A stretch of DNA of 64,000 bases from Rhizobiales bacterium CCH10-E5 (GTDB lineage: Bacteria > Pseudomonadota > Alphaproteobacteria > Rhizobiales > Beijerinckiaceae): NCBI GenBank assembly GCA_001556125.1, contig LSIG01000125.1:5194-69193 (forward strand). Reading direction: 5' to 3'. Below, piece by piece: positions 54,080-64,000 of this stretch. Numbering within the stretch: position 1 is the first letter of the stretch; every line of letters starts with the position of its first letter. A program made the translations under genes and the position numbers. A model generated the notes under the pieces. That model saw nothing but the letters and a program-made list of their open reading frames with translations, was not told the DNA's origin and did no database searches.

Positions 54080-54197
54080 TCGGGCTGGTCGGGATCGGGC
54101 AATGCGTCGCGAGTTGCGGCTTTGCGCGCCCTGCCGGCCTCGCTAACGTGAGCATGCTCCGGCGCCCGCCGGCCCATGACAAGCAGGTGCCCAGCCC

Positions 54198-57100
54198 TTG
54201 GCCATCATCGCCGCGCTCCACCACGTCACGCATTACCGCTACGACCGGCCCGTCACGCTCGGGCCCCAGATCATCCGCCTGCGCCCCGCGCCGCATTGCC
54301 GGGCGGCGATCAACAGCTATTCGCTGAAGGTCACCCCGGCCGAGCATTTCGTGAACTGGCAGCAGGACCCCAGCGGCAACTGGCTGGCGCGCTATGTCTT
54401 CCCGGAGCCGGTGCGGGAGTTTCGCATCGAGGTCGATCTCGTCACCGAGCTGTCGATCATCAACCCCTTCGACTTCTTCGTCGAAACCGATGCCGAGACC
54501 TTCCCCTTCGCCTATCCGGAGGAACTCAGGGCCGAACTCGCGCCCTATCTGGTGACCGAGCCCGCCGGCCCGTTGCTGACGGAGTTCCTCGCCACGGTGG
54601 CGCGCGAACCGACCAATACGGTCAACTTCATCGTCGACCTGAACGCGCGGCTCGCCGGCACGATCGCCTATGGCATCCGCATGGAGCCCGGCGTGCAGGA
54701 GCCGGAGCACACGCTCGGCATCAAGTCCGGATCCTGCCGGGACACGAGCTGGCTGCTGGTGCAGATCCTGCGGCATCTCGGCCTCGCGGCCCGCTTCGTC
54801 TCCGGCTACCTGATCCAGATGAAGGCGGATATCGACCCGCTCGAGGGGCCGCGCGGCACGGACAAGGACTTCACCGACCTCCACGCCTGGGCGGAGGTCT
54901 ATATCCCCGGCGCCGGCTGGATCGGGCTCGATCCGACCTCGGGCCTGCTGACCGGCGAGGGCCATCTGCCGCTCGCGGCGACGCCGCATTACCGCTCGGC
55001 AGCGCCGGTCTCAGGCCTGGCGAGCTATGCCGAGACGGTCTTCGATTTCGACATGAGCGTGGCGCGCGTCCATGAGGTGCCGCGCATTACCCTGCCCTTC
55101 TCGGACGAGTCCTGGCAGCGCCTCGACGCGCTGGGCGAGCGCGTGGAATCCGATCTTCAGGCGCAGGATGTGCGGCTGACGATGGGCGGCGAGCCGACCT
55201 TCGTCTCGATCGACGACCAGACCGGCGAGGAATGGAACACCGCCGCGGTGGGGCCGACCAAGCGACAGCGCGCGGATGTGCTGATCCGGCGCCTGCGCGA
55301 GCGCTTCGCGCCCGGCGGCATGCTGCATTACGGCCAGGGCAAGTGGTATCCGGGCGAGAGCCTGCCGCGCTGGGCCTTCGCGCTCTACTGGCGCGCCGAT
55401 GGCGAGCCGATCTGGCGCGACGCCGCGCTGATCGCCCGCGAGCCCGGGGCTCCGACCGGCGTCGACCGCGAACTCGAGGCGGGCGCGACCATGGCCGAAG
55501 CGGAGGCCCTCGCCGAAGGACTGTCAGACAAGCTCGGGCTCGGCGCCGACTATGTGCTGCCGGCCTATGAGGACACCGGCTTCTGGCTGCTGAAGGAGGC
55601 GCAGCTTCCCGACAATGTCGATCCGCTCGACCCGCGTCTCGCTGACCCCGAGGAACGCGCGCGGATGCAGCAGGTCTTCCAGCTCGGGCTGGGCAAGCCG
55701 CGCGGCTACGTCATCCCGGTGCAGCGCTGGCAGAGCCAGGCCGGCGACCGGCGCTGGCGCTCAGAGAAATGGCGCCTGCGGCGCGGCAAGCTCTTCCTCG
55801 TGCCGGGCGATTCCCCCGTCGGCTACCGGCTGCCGCTCGGCTCCCTGCCGGTGGTGCCGAAGGCGGAATACCCGCATATCCACCCGCAGGACCCGATGGA
55901 GACCCGCCCGCCGCTGCCGCGCGCGGCCGGCGGCTTCGGCCCCGCGGTCGATCCGCCGCATGAGGCGCCGGTCAAGCCGGAGCCGCATCCGACCCAGGAC
56001 CCGCCTCATCAGATGTCGCGCTCGGTCGAGACCGGCGGCGCCGCCGCGCAGGACCGCACCGAGCAGGAGATCGGCGGCGAGCATGTGCGCACCGCGATCA
56101 GCCTCGAAATCCGCGACAAGGTGCTCTGCGTCTTCCTGCCGCCGGTGGAGCGGCTGGAGGATTATCTCGACCTCGTCGCCAGCGTCGAGGCGGTGGCACG
56201 CGAGCGCAACCAGCCCGTCCATATCGAGGGCTATGCGCCGCCGCACGATCCGCGGCTCAATGTCGTCAAGGTCACGCCCGATCCCGGTGTCATCGAGGTC
56301 AACATCCACCCGGCACGGAACTGGCGCGAAGCGGTCGAGATCACGCGGGGCGTCTATGAGGAGGCGCGGCTGGCGCGGCTCTGCGCCGAAAAGTTCATGG
56401 TCGACGGGCGTCACACCGGAACGGGCGGTGGCAACCATGTCGTGCTCGGCGGCGTCACACCGCCGGATTCGCCGTTCCTGCGCCGGCCGGACCTGCTGAA
56501 GAGCATCGTGCTCTACTGGAATCGGCACCCCTCGCTCTCCTATCTGTTCTCGGGGCTTTTCATCGGCCCGACCAGCCAGGCGCCGCGCATCGACGAGGCG
56601 CGGCACGACGCGCTCTACGAACTCGAGATCGCGCTGGCGAACATCCCGGGGCCGGACGCCCCTTCGATCCCGCTCTGGCTGGTCGACCGGCTGCTGCGCA
56701 ATCTCCTGGTCGACGTCTCCGGCAACACGCATCGCACCGAGATCTGCATCGACAAGCTCTATTCGCCGGACGGGCCGACGGGACGGCTCGGGCTGATCGA
56801 GTTCCGTGGTTTCGAGATGCCGCCGGATGCGCGGATGAGCCTGGCGCAGCAACTTTTGGTGCGGGCGCTGATCGCGTGGTTCTGGCGCGAGCCGCAGACT
56901 GGCCCGCTGGTGCGCTGGGGCACGGCGCTTCATGACCGCTTCATGCTGCCCGAGATGGTCTGGCAGGATTTCCGCGAGGTGCTCGCCGATCTCGGCCGGG
57001 CCGGCTACGCCTTCGATCCGGTCTGGTTCGAGGCGCAGGCCGAGTTCCGCTTCCCCTTCTTCGGCAAGGTCGAGCATGGCGGCGTGGAGATCGAGATCCG

Positions 57101-57599
57101 CCAGGCGCTCGAACCCTGGCATGTGCTCGGCGAGGAAGGGGCGATCGGCGGCACCGTGCGCTATGTCGATTCTTCGGTCGAGCGGCTCCAGGTCAAGGCG
57201 AAGGGGCTGGTGCCCGGGCGCCATCTCGTCACCTGCAATGGTCGCCGCCTGCCGATGACGCCGGCCGGGACCACGGGCGAGAGCGTCGCGGCCGTGCGCT
57301 TCAAGGCGTGGCAGCCAGCGTCGGGCCTGCACCCGACGATTCCGGTCCATGCTCCGCTGACCTTCGACATCGTCGACACCTGGGTCGGGCGCTCTCTCGG
57401 CGGCTGCGTCTACCATGTCGCCCATCCGGGTGGGCGCAATTACGAGACGCCGCCTGTGAATTCCTACGAGGCGGAGGCGCGGCGGCTCGCGCGTTTCGAG
57501 GCGATCGGCCATACTCCCGGCGCGCTGGCGATTCCGCCGGAAGAGCGCAGCGCCGAATTCCCGCTGACGCTGGATCTGAGGCGGCCTGCGGGAGTGTAG
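54198..57599 (+). CDS. Transglutaminase-like protease domain fused to DUF2126 putative amidoligase
   Basis: 1133 residues, first gene of a three-gene operon. Residues 1-90 are the bacterial transglutaminase N-terminal beta domain. The papain-like core follows with the triad Cys180 ([12 protein letters not shown]), His229 (DLHAWAEVY) and Asp244 ([10 protein letters not shown]). From about residue 320 to the end is the large DUF2126 region ([60 protein letters not shown]), which Pfam labels a putative amidoligase. The start is TTG at 54198. No signal peptide. It likely forms or edits isopeptide or peptide bonds together with the ATP-grasp partner; product unknown. Confidence 0.88.
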   Translation: MAIIAALHHVTHYRYDRPVTLGPQIIRLRPAPHCRAAINSYSLKVTPAEHFVNWQQDPSGNWLARYVFPEPVREFRIEVDLVTELSIINPFDFFVETDAETFPFAYPEELRAELAPYLVTEPAGPLLTEFLATVAREPTNTVNFIVDLNARLAGTIAYGIRMEPGVQEPEHTLGIKSGSCRDTSWLLVQILRHLGLAARFVSGYLIQMKADIDPLEGPRGTDKDFTDLHAWAEVYIPGAGWIGLDPTSGLLTGEGHLPLAATPHYRSAAPVSGLASYAETVFDFDMSVARVHEVPRITLPFSDESWQRLDALGERVESDLQAQDVRLTMGGEPTFVSIDDQTGEEWNTAAVGPTKRQRADVLIRRLRERFAPGGMLHYGQGKWYPGESLPRWAFALYWRADGEPIWRDAALIAREPGAPTGVDRELEAGATMAEAEALAEGLSDKLGLGADYVLPAYEDTGFWLLKEAQLPDNVDPLDPRLADPEERARMQQVFQLGLGKPRGYVIPVQRWQSQAGDRRWRSEKWRLRRGKLFLVPGDSPVGYRLPLGSLPVVPKAEYPHIHPQDPMETRPPLPRAAGGFGPAVDPPHEAPVKPEPHPTQDPPHQMSRSVETGGAAAQDRTEQEIGGEHVRTAISLEIRDKVLCVFLPPVERLEDYLDLVASVEAVARERNQPVHIEGYAPPHDPRLNVVKVTPDPGVIEVNIHPARNWREAVEITRGVYEEARLARLCAEKFMVDGRHTGTGGGNHVVLGGVTPPDSPFLRRPDLLKSIVLYWNRHPSLSYLFSGLFIGPTSQAPRIDEARHDALYELEIALANIPGPDAPSIPLWLVDRLLRNLLVDVSGNTHRTEICIDKLYSPDGPTGRLGLIEFRGFEMPPDARMSLAQQLLVRALIAWFWREPQTGPLVRWGTALHDRFMLPEMVWQDFREVLADLGRAGYAFDPVWFEAQAEFRFPFFGKVEHGGVEIEIRQALEPWHVLGEEGAIGGTVRYVDSSVERLQVKAKGLVPGRHLVTCNGRRLPMTPAGTTGESVAAVRFKAWQPASGLHPTIPVHAPLTFDIVDTWVGRSLGGCVYHVAHPGGRNYETPPVNSYEAEARRLARFEAIGHTPGALAIPPEERSAEFPLTLDLRRPAGV

Positions 57600-57608
57600 A
57601 CGGAAGCG

Positions 57609-60128
57609 ATGGCAGCCCAGGGCCGATCCCCCTCCGTGCGCGTGAGGACGGAGCGTCGCAACGCTCTGCTGGCGGATTATCGCCCGCTGCCGGGCGTCTA
57701 TGACGAGATCCTCGGTTCGGACGGCCAGGTCCGCTCGCAATGGGAGCCCTTCCTGACGGAGTGGTGCGCCTTCTCGCCCGACGAGCTGAATCAGCGCTTC
57801 GGCCTTGCCGACCGCCATGTCCACGACACCGGCGTCTCCTACCGCGTCCATGGCGACATCGACCCGCGCGACCCGACCGCAGGCGAACGGGCCTGGCCGC
57901 TGAGCCATGTCCCGCTGGTCATCACCGGGGCGGAGTGGCAGACGATCGCGGCCGGCGTCGCCCAGCGGGCCCAGCTCTTGAGCGGGCTGCTCGAGGACAT
58001 CTACGGCCCCGGCGAGATGGTCGCGAACGGGCTCCTACCAGCGTCGGTGGTGACGGGCAGTCCGGATTACCTGCGCCCGCTGCAGGGCGCGCCCGGCGGC
58101 GGCACGCTGCAGCTCTATGCGGTCGATCTCGGGCGCGGGCCGGACGGACGCTGGTGGGTGCTGCAGGACCGCACCCAGGCGCCGTCGGGAACGGGCTATG
58201 CGCTGGAGAACCGGCTCGCCCTGTCGCGCGCCTTCCCCGACATGTTCCGGACCATGAACATCGAGCGGCTGGCGGCCTTCTTCCAGGCCTTTCGCGCCGG
58301 CCTCGTCGCCCGTTCCAAGCGCGTCGAACCGCGGATCTGCCTGCTGACGCCCGGCCCGCTGAACGAGAGTTATTTCGAGCAGACCTATCTGGCCCGCTAT
58401 CTCGGCTTCCTGCTGGTCGAGGGCGGCGATCTCGTCATGAGCGAGGGGCGTGTGCATGTGCGCACCATCGCCGGGCTGAAGCGGGCGGACGTGATCTGGC
58501 GACGGATCGACGGCGATTTCGCCGATCCGCTCGAACTCAACGCCTCCTCGGCGCTCGGTGTCGCCGGGCTGGTGCAGGCCGTGCGCAAGGGCAGCGTGCA
58601 TGTCGCCAACGGGCTGGGCTCGGGCGTCGTCGAGGCGCGCGCCCTGATGGGCTTCCTGCCTGCGCTGGGCCAGCGTCTGCTGGGCGAGGCGATGATCCTG
58701 CCCAATGTCGCGACCTGGTGGTGCGGCCAGCCGCGCGAACGGGCGGTGGTGCTGGAGCGCTTCGACGAGATGAGCATCGCACCGGCCTTCCGCAGCGCCG
58801 GCGGCGGGCTCGACAGCGGGCCGGTCGTGGTGGCCGATCTCCCGGCCGCCGAGAAGGAGGCCCTGCGCCGCCGGATCGAGGCGCGCGGGATGGACTATGT
58901 CGGGCAGGAGGTGGTGCGGCTCTCGACCACGCCGGTCTTCCAGAACGGCCGGCTGCAGCCGCGCCCGATGACGCTGCGCGTGTTTGCTGCCGCCACGCCC
59001 GACGGCTGGAAAGTGATGCCGGGCGGCTTCTGCCGGATCTCCGACGAGCGGGACGCGCGGGCGGTGAGCATGCGAAGCGGCGTGCGCTCCAGCGACGTCT
59101 GGGTGACCTCGGATGCTCCGGTCGACCCCGTTTCGCTGCTGCCGGCGCCCGACCGCATCACCATCCGCCGCATCACCGGCACGCTGCCGAGCCGCGCCGC
59201 CGACAACCTGTTCTGGCTCGGGCGCTATCTGGAGCGGACGGAGGCGACGCTGCGGCTGGTGCGTGCACTGCTCGGACGGCTGATCGACACCGACCCGGCG
59301 CAGGGCCGCAACGAGACGCTGAAACGCCTCGCCAATCTGCTCGTCGCGTGGGGCGCCGCCCCCGGCGGGCGCGGCCAGACTCCGGCCGGCCAGGCCTCGG
59401 CGGCGCTCCACGCGCTCGACCAGTACGGCTCGGCGATCTCGACGATGCGCGAAGCACGGCGCACGGCCTCGGTCATCCGCGAGCGGCTCTCGATCGACGC
59501 CTGGCGGCTGTTCGGCGACATGCAGGAACAGCTGACCCTGGAGCCGGGACGCGAGCCCAGCGAGGGCGAGGCCTATGAGATCGCCGACCGGGCGCTGAAG
59601 TCGCTCGCCGCCTTCTCGGGCCTCAGCCAGGAGAACATGGTGCGCGGCCCGGGCTGGCGCTTTCTCGACATCGGGCGACGGCTGGAGCGCGGCATCGCGA
59701 CCTGCCGCTTCGCCCGCCATTTCGCCGAGACCAATGCGCCGGGCGACGCGCTCGACGCGCTGCTCGACCTGACGGATTCGCAGATCACCTATCGCTCGCG
59801 CTATCTGCTCGGCGCCAGCCTGCAGCCCGTCCTCGATCTCGTGATGCTCGACCCCTACAATCCCCGTTCCGTCGCCTTCCAGATCGACCGGCTCGACACC
59901 GAGATCCGGGATCTGCCGTCGCTGACCGAGGACGGCATGCTGGAAGCTCCGCGCCGGCTGATCCTCAAGCTCGCCGCCGAATGCCGCACGGCCGAAGCCT
60001 CGCGGCTCGACCGCACCAGCATCCTGCTTTTCGAGCAGTTGCTGATGGGCGTCTCGAGCGCCATCGCCGACCGCTATTTCCTGCAGAGCAGCGGTCCGGA
60101 AGCCTCGCGCCTGACAGGCATCGCGTGA
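57609..60128 (+). CDS. Circularly permuted ATP-grasp type 2 protein fused to alpha-E domain
   Basis: 839 residues. The first part (about 80-480) matches circularly permuted ATP-grasp proteins: LQLYAVDLGRGPDGRWWVLQ, DRTQAPSGTGYALENRLALS, EGGDLVMSEGRVHVRTIAGL and VANGLGSGVVEARALMGFLP. The last 320 residues are the helical alpha-E domain (LPSRAADNLFWLGRYLERTE, QENMVRGPGWRFLDIGRRLE). In many genomes these are two genes (COG2308, COG2307), so this is a fusion. ATP-grasp enzymes join a carboxylate to an amine via acyl phosphate, so it is a predicted peptide or amide synthetase. It begins 9 bases after the DUF2126 gene. Confidence 0.9.
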   Translation: MAAQGRSPSVRVRTERRNALLADYRPLPGVYDEILGSDGQVRSQWEPFLTEWCAFSPDELNQRFGLADRHVHDTGVSYRVHGDIDPRDPTAGERAWPLSHVPLVITGAEWQTIAAGVAQRAQLLSGLLEDIYGPGEMVANGLLPASVVTGSPDYLRPLQGAPGGGTLQLYAVDLGRGPDGRWWVLQDRTQAPSGTGYALENRLALSRAFPDMFRTMNIERLAAFFQAFRAGLVARSKRVEPRICLLTPGPLNESYFEQTYLARYLGFLLVEGGDLVMSEGRVHVRTIAGLKRADVIWRRIDGDFADPLELNASSALGVAGLVQAVRKGSVHVANGLGSGVVEARALMGFLPALGQRLLGEAMILPNVATWWCGQPRERAVVLERFDEMSIAPAFRSAGGGLDSGPVVVADLPAAEKEALRRRIEARGMDYVGQEVVRLSTTPVFQNGRLQPRPMTLRVFAAATPDGWKVMPGGFCRISDERDARAVSMRSGVRSSDVWVTSDAPVDPVSLLPAPDRITIRRITGTLPSRAADNLFWLGRYLERTEATLRLVRALLGRLIDTDPAQGRNETLKRLANLLVAWGAAPGGRGQTPAGQASAALHALDQYGSAISTMREARRTASVIRERLSIDAWRLFGDMQEQLTLEPGREPSEGEAYEIADRALKSLAAFSGLSQENMVRGPGWRFLDIGRRLERGIATCRFARHFAETNAPGDALDALLDLTDSQITYRSRYLLGASLQPVLDLVMLDPYNPRSVAFQIDRLDTEIRDLPSLTEDGMLEAPRRLILKLAAECRTAEASRLDRTSILLFEQLLMGVSSAIADRYFLQSSGPEASRLTGIA

Positions 60129-61003
60129 TCTACGACCTGCGTCACGTCACGACCTATGCCTATAGCCGGCCGGTCCCCTTCGCGCGCTGCATCCTGCGGC
60201 TGCAGCCGCGCAATGACGGCGGGCAGAGCGTCCACAACAGCGAGCTCGTCGTGACGCCGCGCCCGGCCGAGCGCGACGACGGCGTCTGCTTCTTCGGCAA
60301 CCGGATGACGACGCTCACCATCGCCAAGCCGCATCGCGAGCTGAAGATCGAGATGCGGGCACGCGTCGAGGTGCGGCGGCCGCAGGCGCCCTTCCCCGCT
60401 CTGACGCGCAGCTGGGAAGAGGTCGGCGAGCAGGCCCTCGCCTCGGCCAGCCTCGCGCCGGATTCGCCGGCGCATCATCTCTATCCCAGCCGTCTCGTGC
60501 CGCCGGTCGCGGCCGTCACCGACTATGCGCGCAACAGCTTCCCGCAGAGGCGACCCGTCCTCGAGGGCGCGACCGAGCTGATGGCGCGCATCAAGACCGA
60601 CTTCACCTATGATCCCGAAGCCACCGAAGTCTCGACGCCGCTGGAGGAAGCCTTTCGCCAGCGCCACGGCGTCTGCCAGGACTTCGCCCATGTCATGATC
60701 GCGGGGCTGCGCGGGCTCGGCCTGCCGGCAGCCTATGTCAGCGGCTATATCCGCACCGTGCCGCCGCCGGGGCAGAAGCGGCTCGAGGGCGCCGACGCCA
60801 GCCATGCCTGGGTGATGCTCTGGTGCGGGCCCGAGACCGGCTGGATCGGGCTCGACCCGACCAACGACCTGATCGTCGCCGACGACCACATCGTCACGGC
60901 CTTCGGCCGCGACTATGCCGACGTCTCCCCACTCGACGGCGTGGTCATCGGCCCCGGCTCGCAGAAGATCGGCGTGGCCGTCGACGTCATCCCGATCGGC
61001 TGA
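60125..61003 (+). CDS. Transglutaminase-like cysteine protease, second in operon
   Basis: 292 residues starting at GTG 60125, overlapping the ATP-grasp stop by 4 bases (GTGA). N-terminal beta domain (IYDLRHVTTYAYSRPVPFAR), then papain-like core with the triad Cys about 184 (HGVCQDFAHVM), His about 226 (ASHAWVMLW) and Asp about 242 ([10 protein letters not shown]). No signal peptide is visible, so it acts in the cytoplasm, likely cutting or cross-linking the product of the ATP-grasp/DUF2126 pair. Confidence 0.92.
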   Translation: MIYDLRHVTTYAYSRPVPFARCILRLQPRNDGGQSVHNSELVVTPRPAERDDGVCFFGNRMTTLTIAKPHRELKIEMRARVEVRRPQAPFPALTRSWEEVGEQALASASLAPDSPAHHLYPSRLVPPVAAVTDYARNSFPQRRPVLEGATELMARIKTDFTYDPEATEVSTPLEEAFRQRHGVCQDFAHVMIAGLRGLGLPAAYVSGYIRTVPPPGQKRLEGADASHAWVMLWCGPETGWIGLDPTNDLIVADDHIVTAFGRDYADVSPLDGVVIGPGSQKIGVAVDVIPIG

Positions 61004-62281
<1,278 letters not shown>

Positions 62282-62290
62282 CGGAGGCGC

Positions 62291-62641
62291 TCAGGCGGCC
62301 TGCGACTCTCGCTGCGTGGCGTGGCGTTCGCCCCACGCCTTCAGCGCCATGATGACCGGCTGCAGCGTTCGCCCCCTGTCCGAGAGCGAGTATTCGACCC
62401 GCGGTGGCACCTGCGGATAGACGACGCGCAGGATCAGCCCGTCGGCCTCCAGCTCACGCAGTTGTGTGGTGAGCATGCGCTGGGTCACGCCGGGGACGCG
62501 CTTGCGGATCTCGTTGAAGCGCAGCGTCCCGCTCATCAGGTGATAGAGCAGGATTCCCTTCCATTTGCCGCCGATCAGCCCCAACGCGGCCTCGACCGGG
62601 CAGCCTGCGGAACAATAGGGCTCCTGAAAACGAGGCGGCAT
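62291..62641 (-). CDS. HxlR-family transcriptional regulator
   Basis: 116 residues, winged helix-turn-helix of the HxlR type: CPVEAALGLIGGKWKGILLY, RFNEIRKRVPGVTQRMLTTQ and PRVEYSLSDRGRTLQPV. N-terminal cysteines in EPYCSAGCPVEA may sense oxidants or quinones, as in QorR/YodB proteins. ATG 62641 with AAGGA upstream. It diverges from the quinone-oxidoreductase-like gene, the usual partner of QorR-type regulators. Confidence 0.88.
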   Translation of the reverse strand: MPPRFQEPYCSAGCPVEAALGLIGGKWKGILLYHLMSGTLRFNEIRKRVPGVTQRMLTTQLRELEADGLILRVVYPQVPPRVEYSLSDRGRTLQPVIMALKAWGERHATQRESQAA

Positions 62642-62673
62642 CACGGTATCCTTTTCGGCACTATCGGCGGAAA

Positions 62674-62702
62674 TTGTGCGTTCTTGCGGCAGCCGAGAAT
62701 AG
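62674..62702 (+). promoter_or_regulatory. Candidate -35/-10 promoter for the quinone oxidoreductase gene
   Basis: TTGTGC (62674-62679) and GAATAG (62697-62702) are separated by 17 bases. Transcription would start near 62709, placing the palindrome at 62714-62731 immediately downstream, where a bound repressor would block elongation or initiation. Confidence 0.4.
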
Positions 62703-62713
62703 GGGTCATCTCG

Positions 62714-62731
62714 CCTGCATTGCAATGCAGG
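62714..62731. promoter_or_regulatory. Perfect 18-base palindrome, likely HxlR operator
   Basis: CCTGCATTGCAATGCAGG is a perfect palindrome in the 101-base spacer between the diverging HxlR and quinone-oxidoreductase genes, 11 bases before the oxidoreductase ATG. Location and symmetry fit an operator read by the adjacent HxlR protein. Confidence 0.55.
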
Positions 62732-62742
62732 AGACCTCCCCC

Positions 62743-63756
62743 ATGCGCGCCATCGGCTATCGCGAACCCCAGGACATCAGCGCCGAAACCAGCCTCATCC
62801 CCCTCGATCTGCCCGAGCCCGTCGCGGCCGGCCGCGACCTGCTGGTCGAGGTCAAGGCAATCTCGGTCAATCCGGTCGACACGAAGGTGCGGCGCAACGC
62901 CCGCCCGCCGGAGGGAGAGGCCCGCATCCTCGGCTGGGACGCGGCCGGCATCGTCAAGGCCGTGGGCCCCGAGGTCACGGCCTTCCGGCCGGGCGACGCC
63001 GTCTTCTATGCGGGCGCGCTGAACCGCCCCGGCGCCAATATGGAGTTCCATCTCGTCGACGAGCGGATCGTCGGGCCGAAGCCGAAGAGCCTGTCTTTCA
63101 CTGAAGCCGCCGCCCTGCCCCTGACCATGATCACGGCCTGGGAGATGCTGTTCGACCGGCTGAAGGTGCGTGACCCCGTGCCGGGCGCGACGCCGGCCCT
63201 GCTCATCGTCGGTGGGGCGGGCGGCGTCGGCTCGGCGGCGATCCAACTCGCGCGCCGGCTGACCGATCTCACCGTCATCGCCACCGCCTCGCGGCCGGAG
63301 ACCCGGGCCTGGGCGAGCGAACTCGGCGCGCATCATGTCGTCGATCACAGCCGCCCGCTGGCGGAGGAGGTCGCGGCTCTCGGGATTGGAGCGCCCGGCT
63401 TGATCTTCTTCACAACGCACACTGCCCAGCATCTGCCCGAGGTTCTGCAACTGGTCGCGCCGCAGGGGCGGCTCGGCGTCATCGACGACGCGCCGACGCT
63501 CGACGTGATGCCGCTCAAGAACAAGTCGCTGTCGCTGCACTGGGAGCTGATGTTCACCCGCTCGCTGCACCAGACCGCCGACATGCAGGCGCAGGGCGAC
63601 CTGCTGGCCGAGGTGGCGCGGCTGGTCGATGCCGGCGCGCTTCGCTCGACCCTGACCGAGAGCTTCGGCCGGATCGACATCGCCAATCTCAAGCGCGCCC
63701 ATGCCCTGCTCGAAAGCGGTCGGGCCAGGGGGAAGATCGTGCTCGAAGGTTTCTGA
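62743..63756 (+). CDS. Zinc-independent quinone oxidoreductase-like MDR protein (QorA type)
   Basis: 337 residues of the medium-chain dehydrogenase/reductase superfamily, QOR branch. N-terminal MRAIGYREPQDIS, catalytic-domain segment VEVKAISVNPVDTKVRRNA, and nucleotide loop LLIVGGAGGVGSAAIQLARR. The zinc-binding cysteines of alcohol dehydrogenases are absent. AGGAG lies nine bases before the ATG at 62743. It probably reduces quinones or enals with NADPH and is regulated by the divergent HxlR protein. Confidence 0.88.
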   Translation: MRAIGYREPQDISAETSLIPLDLPEPVAAGRDLLVEVKAISVNPVDTKVRRNARPPEGEARILGWDAAGIVKAVGPEVTAFRPGDAVFYAGALNRPGANMEFHLVDERIVGPKPKSLSFTEAAALPLTMITAWEMLFDRLKVRDPVPGATPALLIVGGAGGVGSAAIQLARRLTDLTVIATASRPETRAWASELGAHHVVDHSRPLAEEVAALGIGAPGLIFFTTHTAQHLPEVLQLVAPQGRLGVIDDAPTLDVMPLKNKSLSLHWELMFTRSLHQTADMQAQGDLLAEVARLVDAGALRSTLTESFGRIDIANLKRAHALLESGRARGKIVLEGF

Positions 63757-64000
63757 GCCTCAGGCGTGACGCGGGAGCGCCGAACCGTTCACCGGGCGGC
63801 GCAACACGGTGAGCAGCCGACCCCGCCCTTGCGGATTCCCGCTAGGTTCGCGCGGTCGGGCCAACTGATGGCAGCCAGCCCGGAACCCCTCCGGGCCCAG
63901 GCCGTTCCTCAAAGGCCTCCGCACCTTCGGCGGAGGCGACAGCAGTGCGGATTCCGATTCCGACCGGCCATCATTCCGATAATTGACCGGCCGGGATTCC
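63757..64000. other. Gene-free, hairpin-rich end of the window
   Basis: No protein gene is supported here. Three hairpins follow each other: CCGACC (63817-63822)/GGTCGG (63854-63859) enclosing CCTTGCGG/CCGCTAGG; CCCGGA/TCCGGG (63879-63895); and GCCTCCGC/GCGGAGGC (63915-63937). Four GATTC (GANTC, CcrM-type methylation) sites lie at 63834, 63950, 63956 and 63995. GACCGGCC occurs twice near the end. It could be a structured RNA or the control region of a gene beyond the window. No known RNA family was recognised. Confidence 0.4.

Noticed and set aside
55761..57908. Minus-strand frame of 715 codons within the transglutaminase-DUF2126 gene
   Set aside because: Antisense shadow; the plus-strand protein has catalytic triad and DUF2126 motifs.
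63757..64000. SRP RNA, tmRNA, RNase P RNA or cobalamin riboswitch in the terminal region
   Set aside because: Conserved cores of these RNAs (GGTCAGGTCCGGAAGGAAGC-type, GAGGAAAGTCCGGGC-type, B12 box) were looked for by eye on both strands and not found.

Overview
The window is a contiguous piece of a GC-rich alphaproteobacterial chromosome. It is most likely from the order Hyphomicrobiales (Rhizobiales), in the Bosea/Methylobacterium/Bradyrhizobium neighbourhood. This placement is an inference. It rests on gene families common there (DUF3305/DUF3306 beside formate dehydrogenase, a TIGR02186-type partner of TauE, a PodJ-like Sel1 protein, a MerR-headed beta-oxidation operon) and on a dispersed palindromic repeat typical of that order. 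Nothing looks like a prophage, insertion sequence, CRISPR array, rRNA or tRNA. Genes are dense, with many 4-base start/stop overlaps.

Layout. (1) 0-8.5 kb: the 3' part of a class III aminotransferase, a yefM-yoeB toxin-antitoxin pair, a degenerate peptide-deformylase-like gene, and a fatty-acid beta-oxidation operon (MerR regulator, acyl-CoA dehydrogenase, thiolase, FadJ-type multienzyme). (2) 8.5-14 kb: a large PodJ-like polar-organiser candidate, then a TauE/SafE exporter with its TIGR02186 membrane partner. (3) 14-33 kb: a formate dehydrogenase and molybdenum-cofactor superlocus. It holds moeA, mobB, three membrane-bound Fdh subunits, a small Tat-signal protein and a TorD-type chaperone fused to a helix-turn-helix. 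It also holds DUF3306, DUF3305, DUF6352, DUF6505, a biotin/lipoate-ligase-like protein, a multi-cluster 4Fe-4S protein, a WD40-cytochrome c fusion, TusA, an Mrp-type Fe-S carrier, mobA, fdhD and DUF2478. (4) 33-54 kb: an O-antigen-ligase-like membrane protein and two complete peptide/opine-type ABC importers (34.3-40.1 and 48.5-54.0 kb). Between the importers lie amino-acid and peptide catabolic enzymes (ArgE-like deacylase, threonine dehydratase, cupin, M20 amidohydrolase, LhgO-like oxidoreductase) and the Entner-Doudoroff/pentose-phosphate genes zwf-pgl-eda. (5) 54-61 kb: a three-gene operon of transglutaminase-DUF2126, circularly permuted ATP-grasp-alpha-E, and a second transglutaminase. 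It is a predicted but uncharacterised peptide-forming system. (6) 61-64 kb: pobA, an HxlR regulator, a quinone-oxidoreductase-like protein divergent from it, and a gene-free, hairpin-rich end.

The most promising candidates for undescribed biology are the transglutaminase/amidoligase operon (54.2-61.0 kb) and the formate dehydrogenase accessory block of unknown-function genes (20.8-27.7 kb), which includes the HTH-TorD fusion and a ligase-like protein lacking its catalytic lysine. Six copies of one palindromic repeat sit only between convergent genes or inside same-strand spacers. Perfect palindromes mark several likely operators (pobA, the HxlR pair, the merR operon, yefM). All functional statements are from reading sequence motifs and family knowledge; no search was run.
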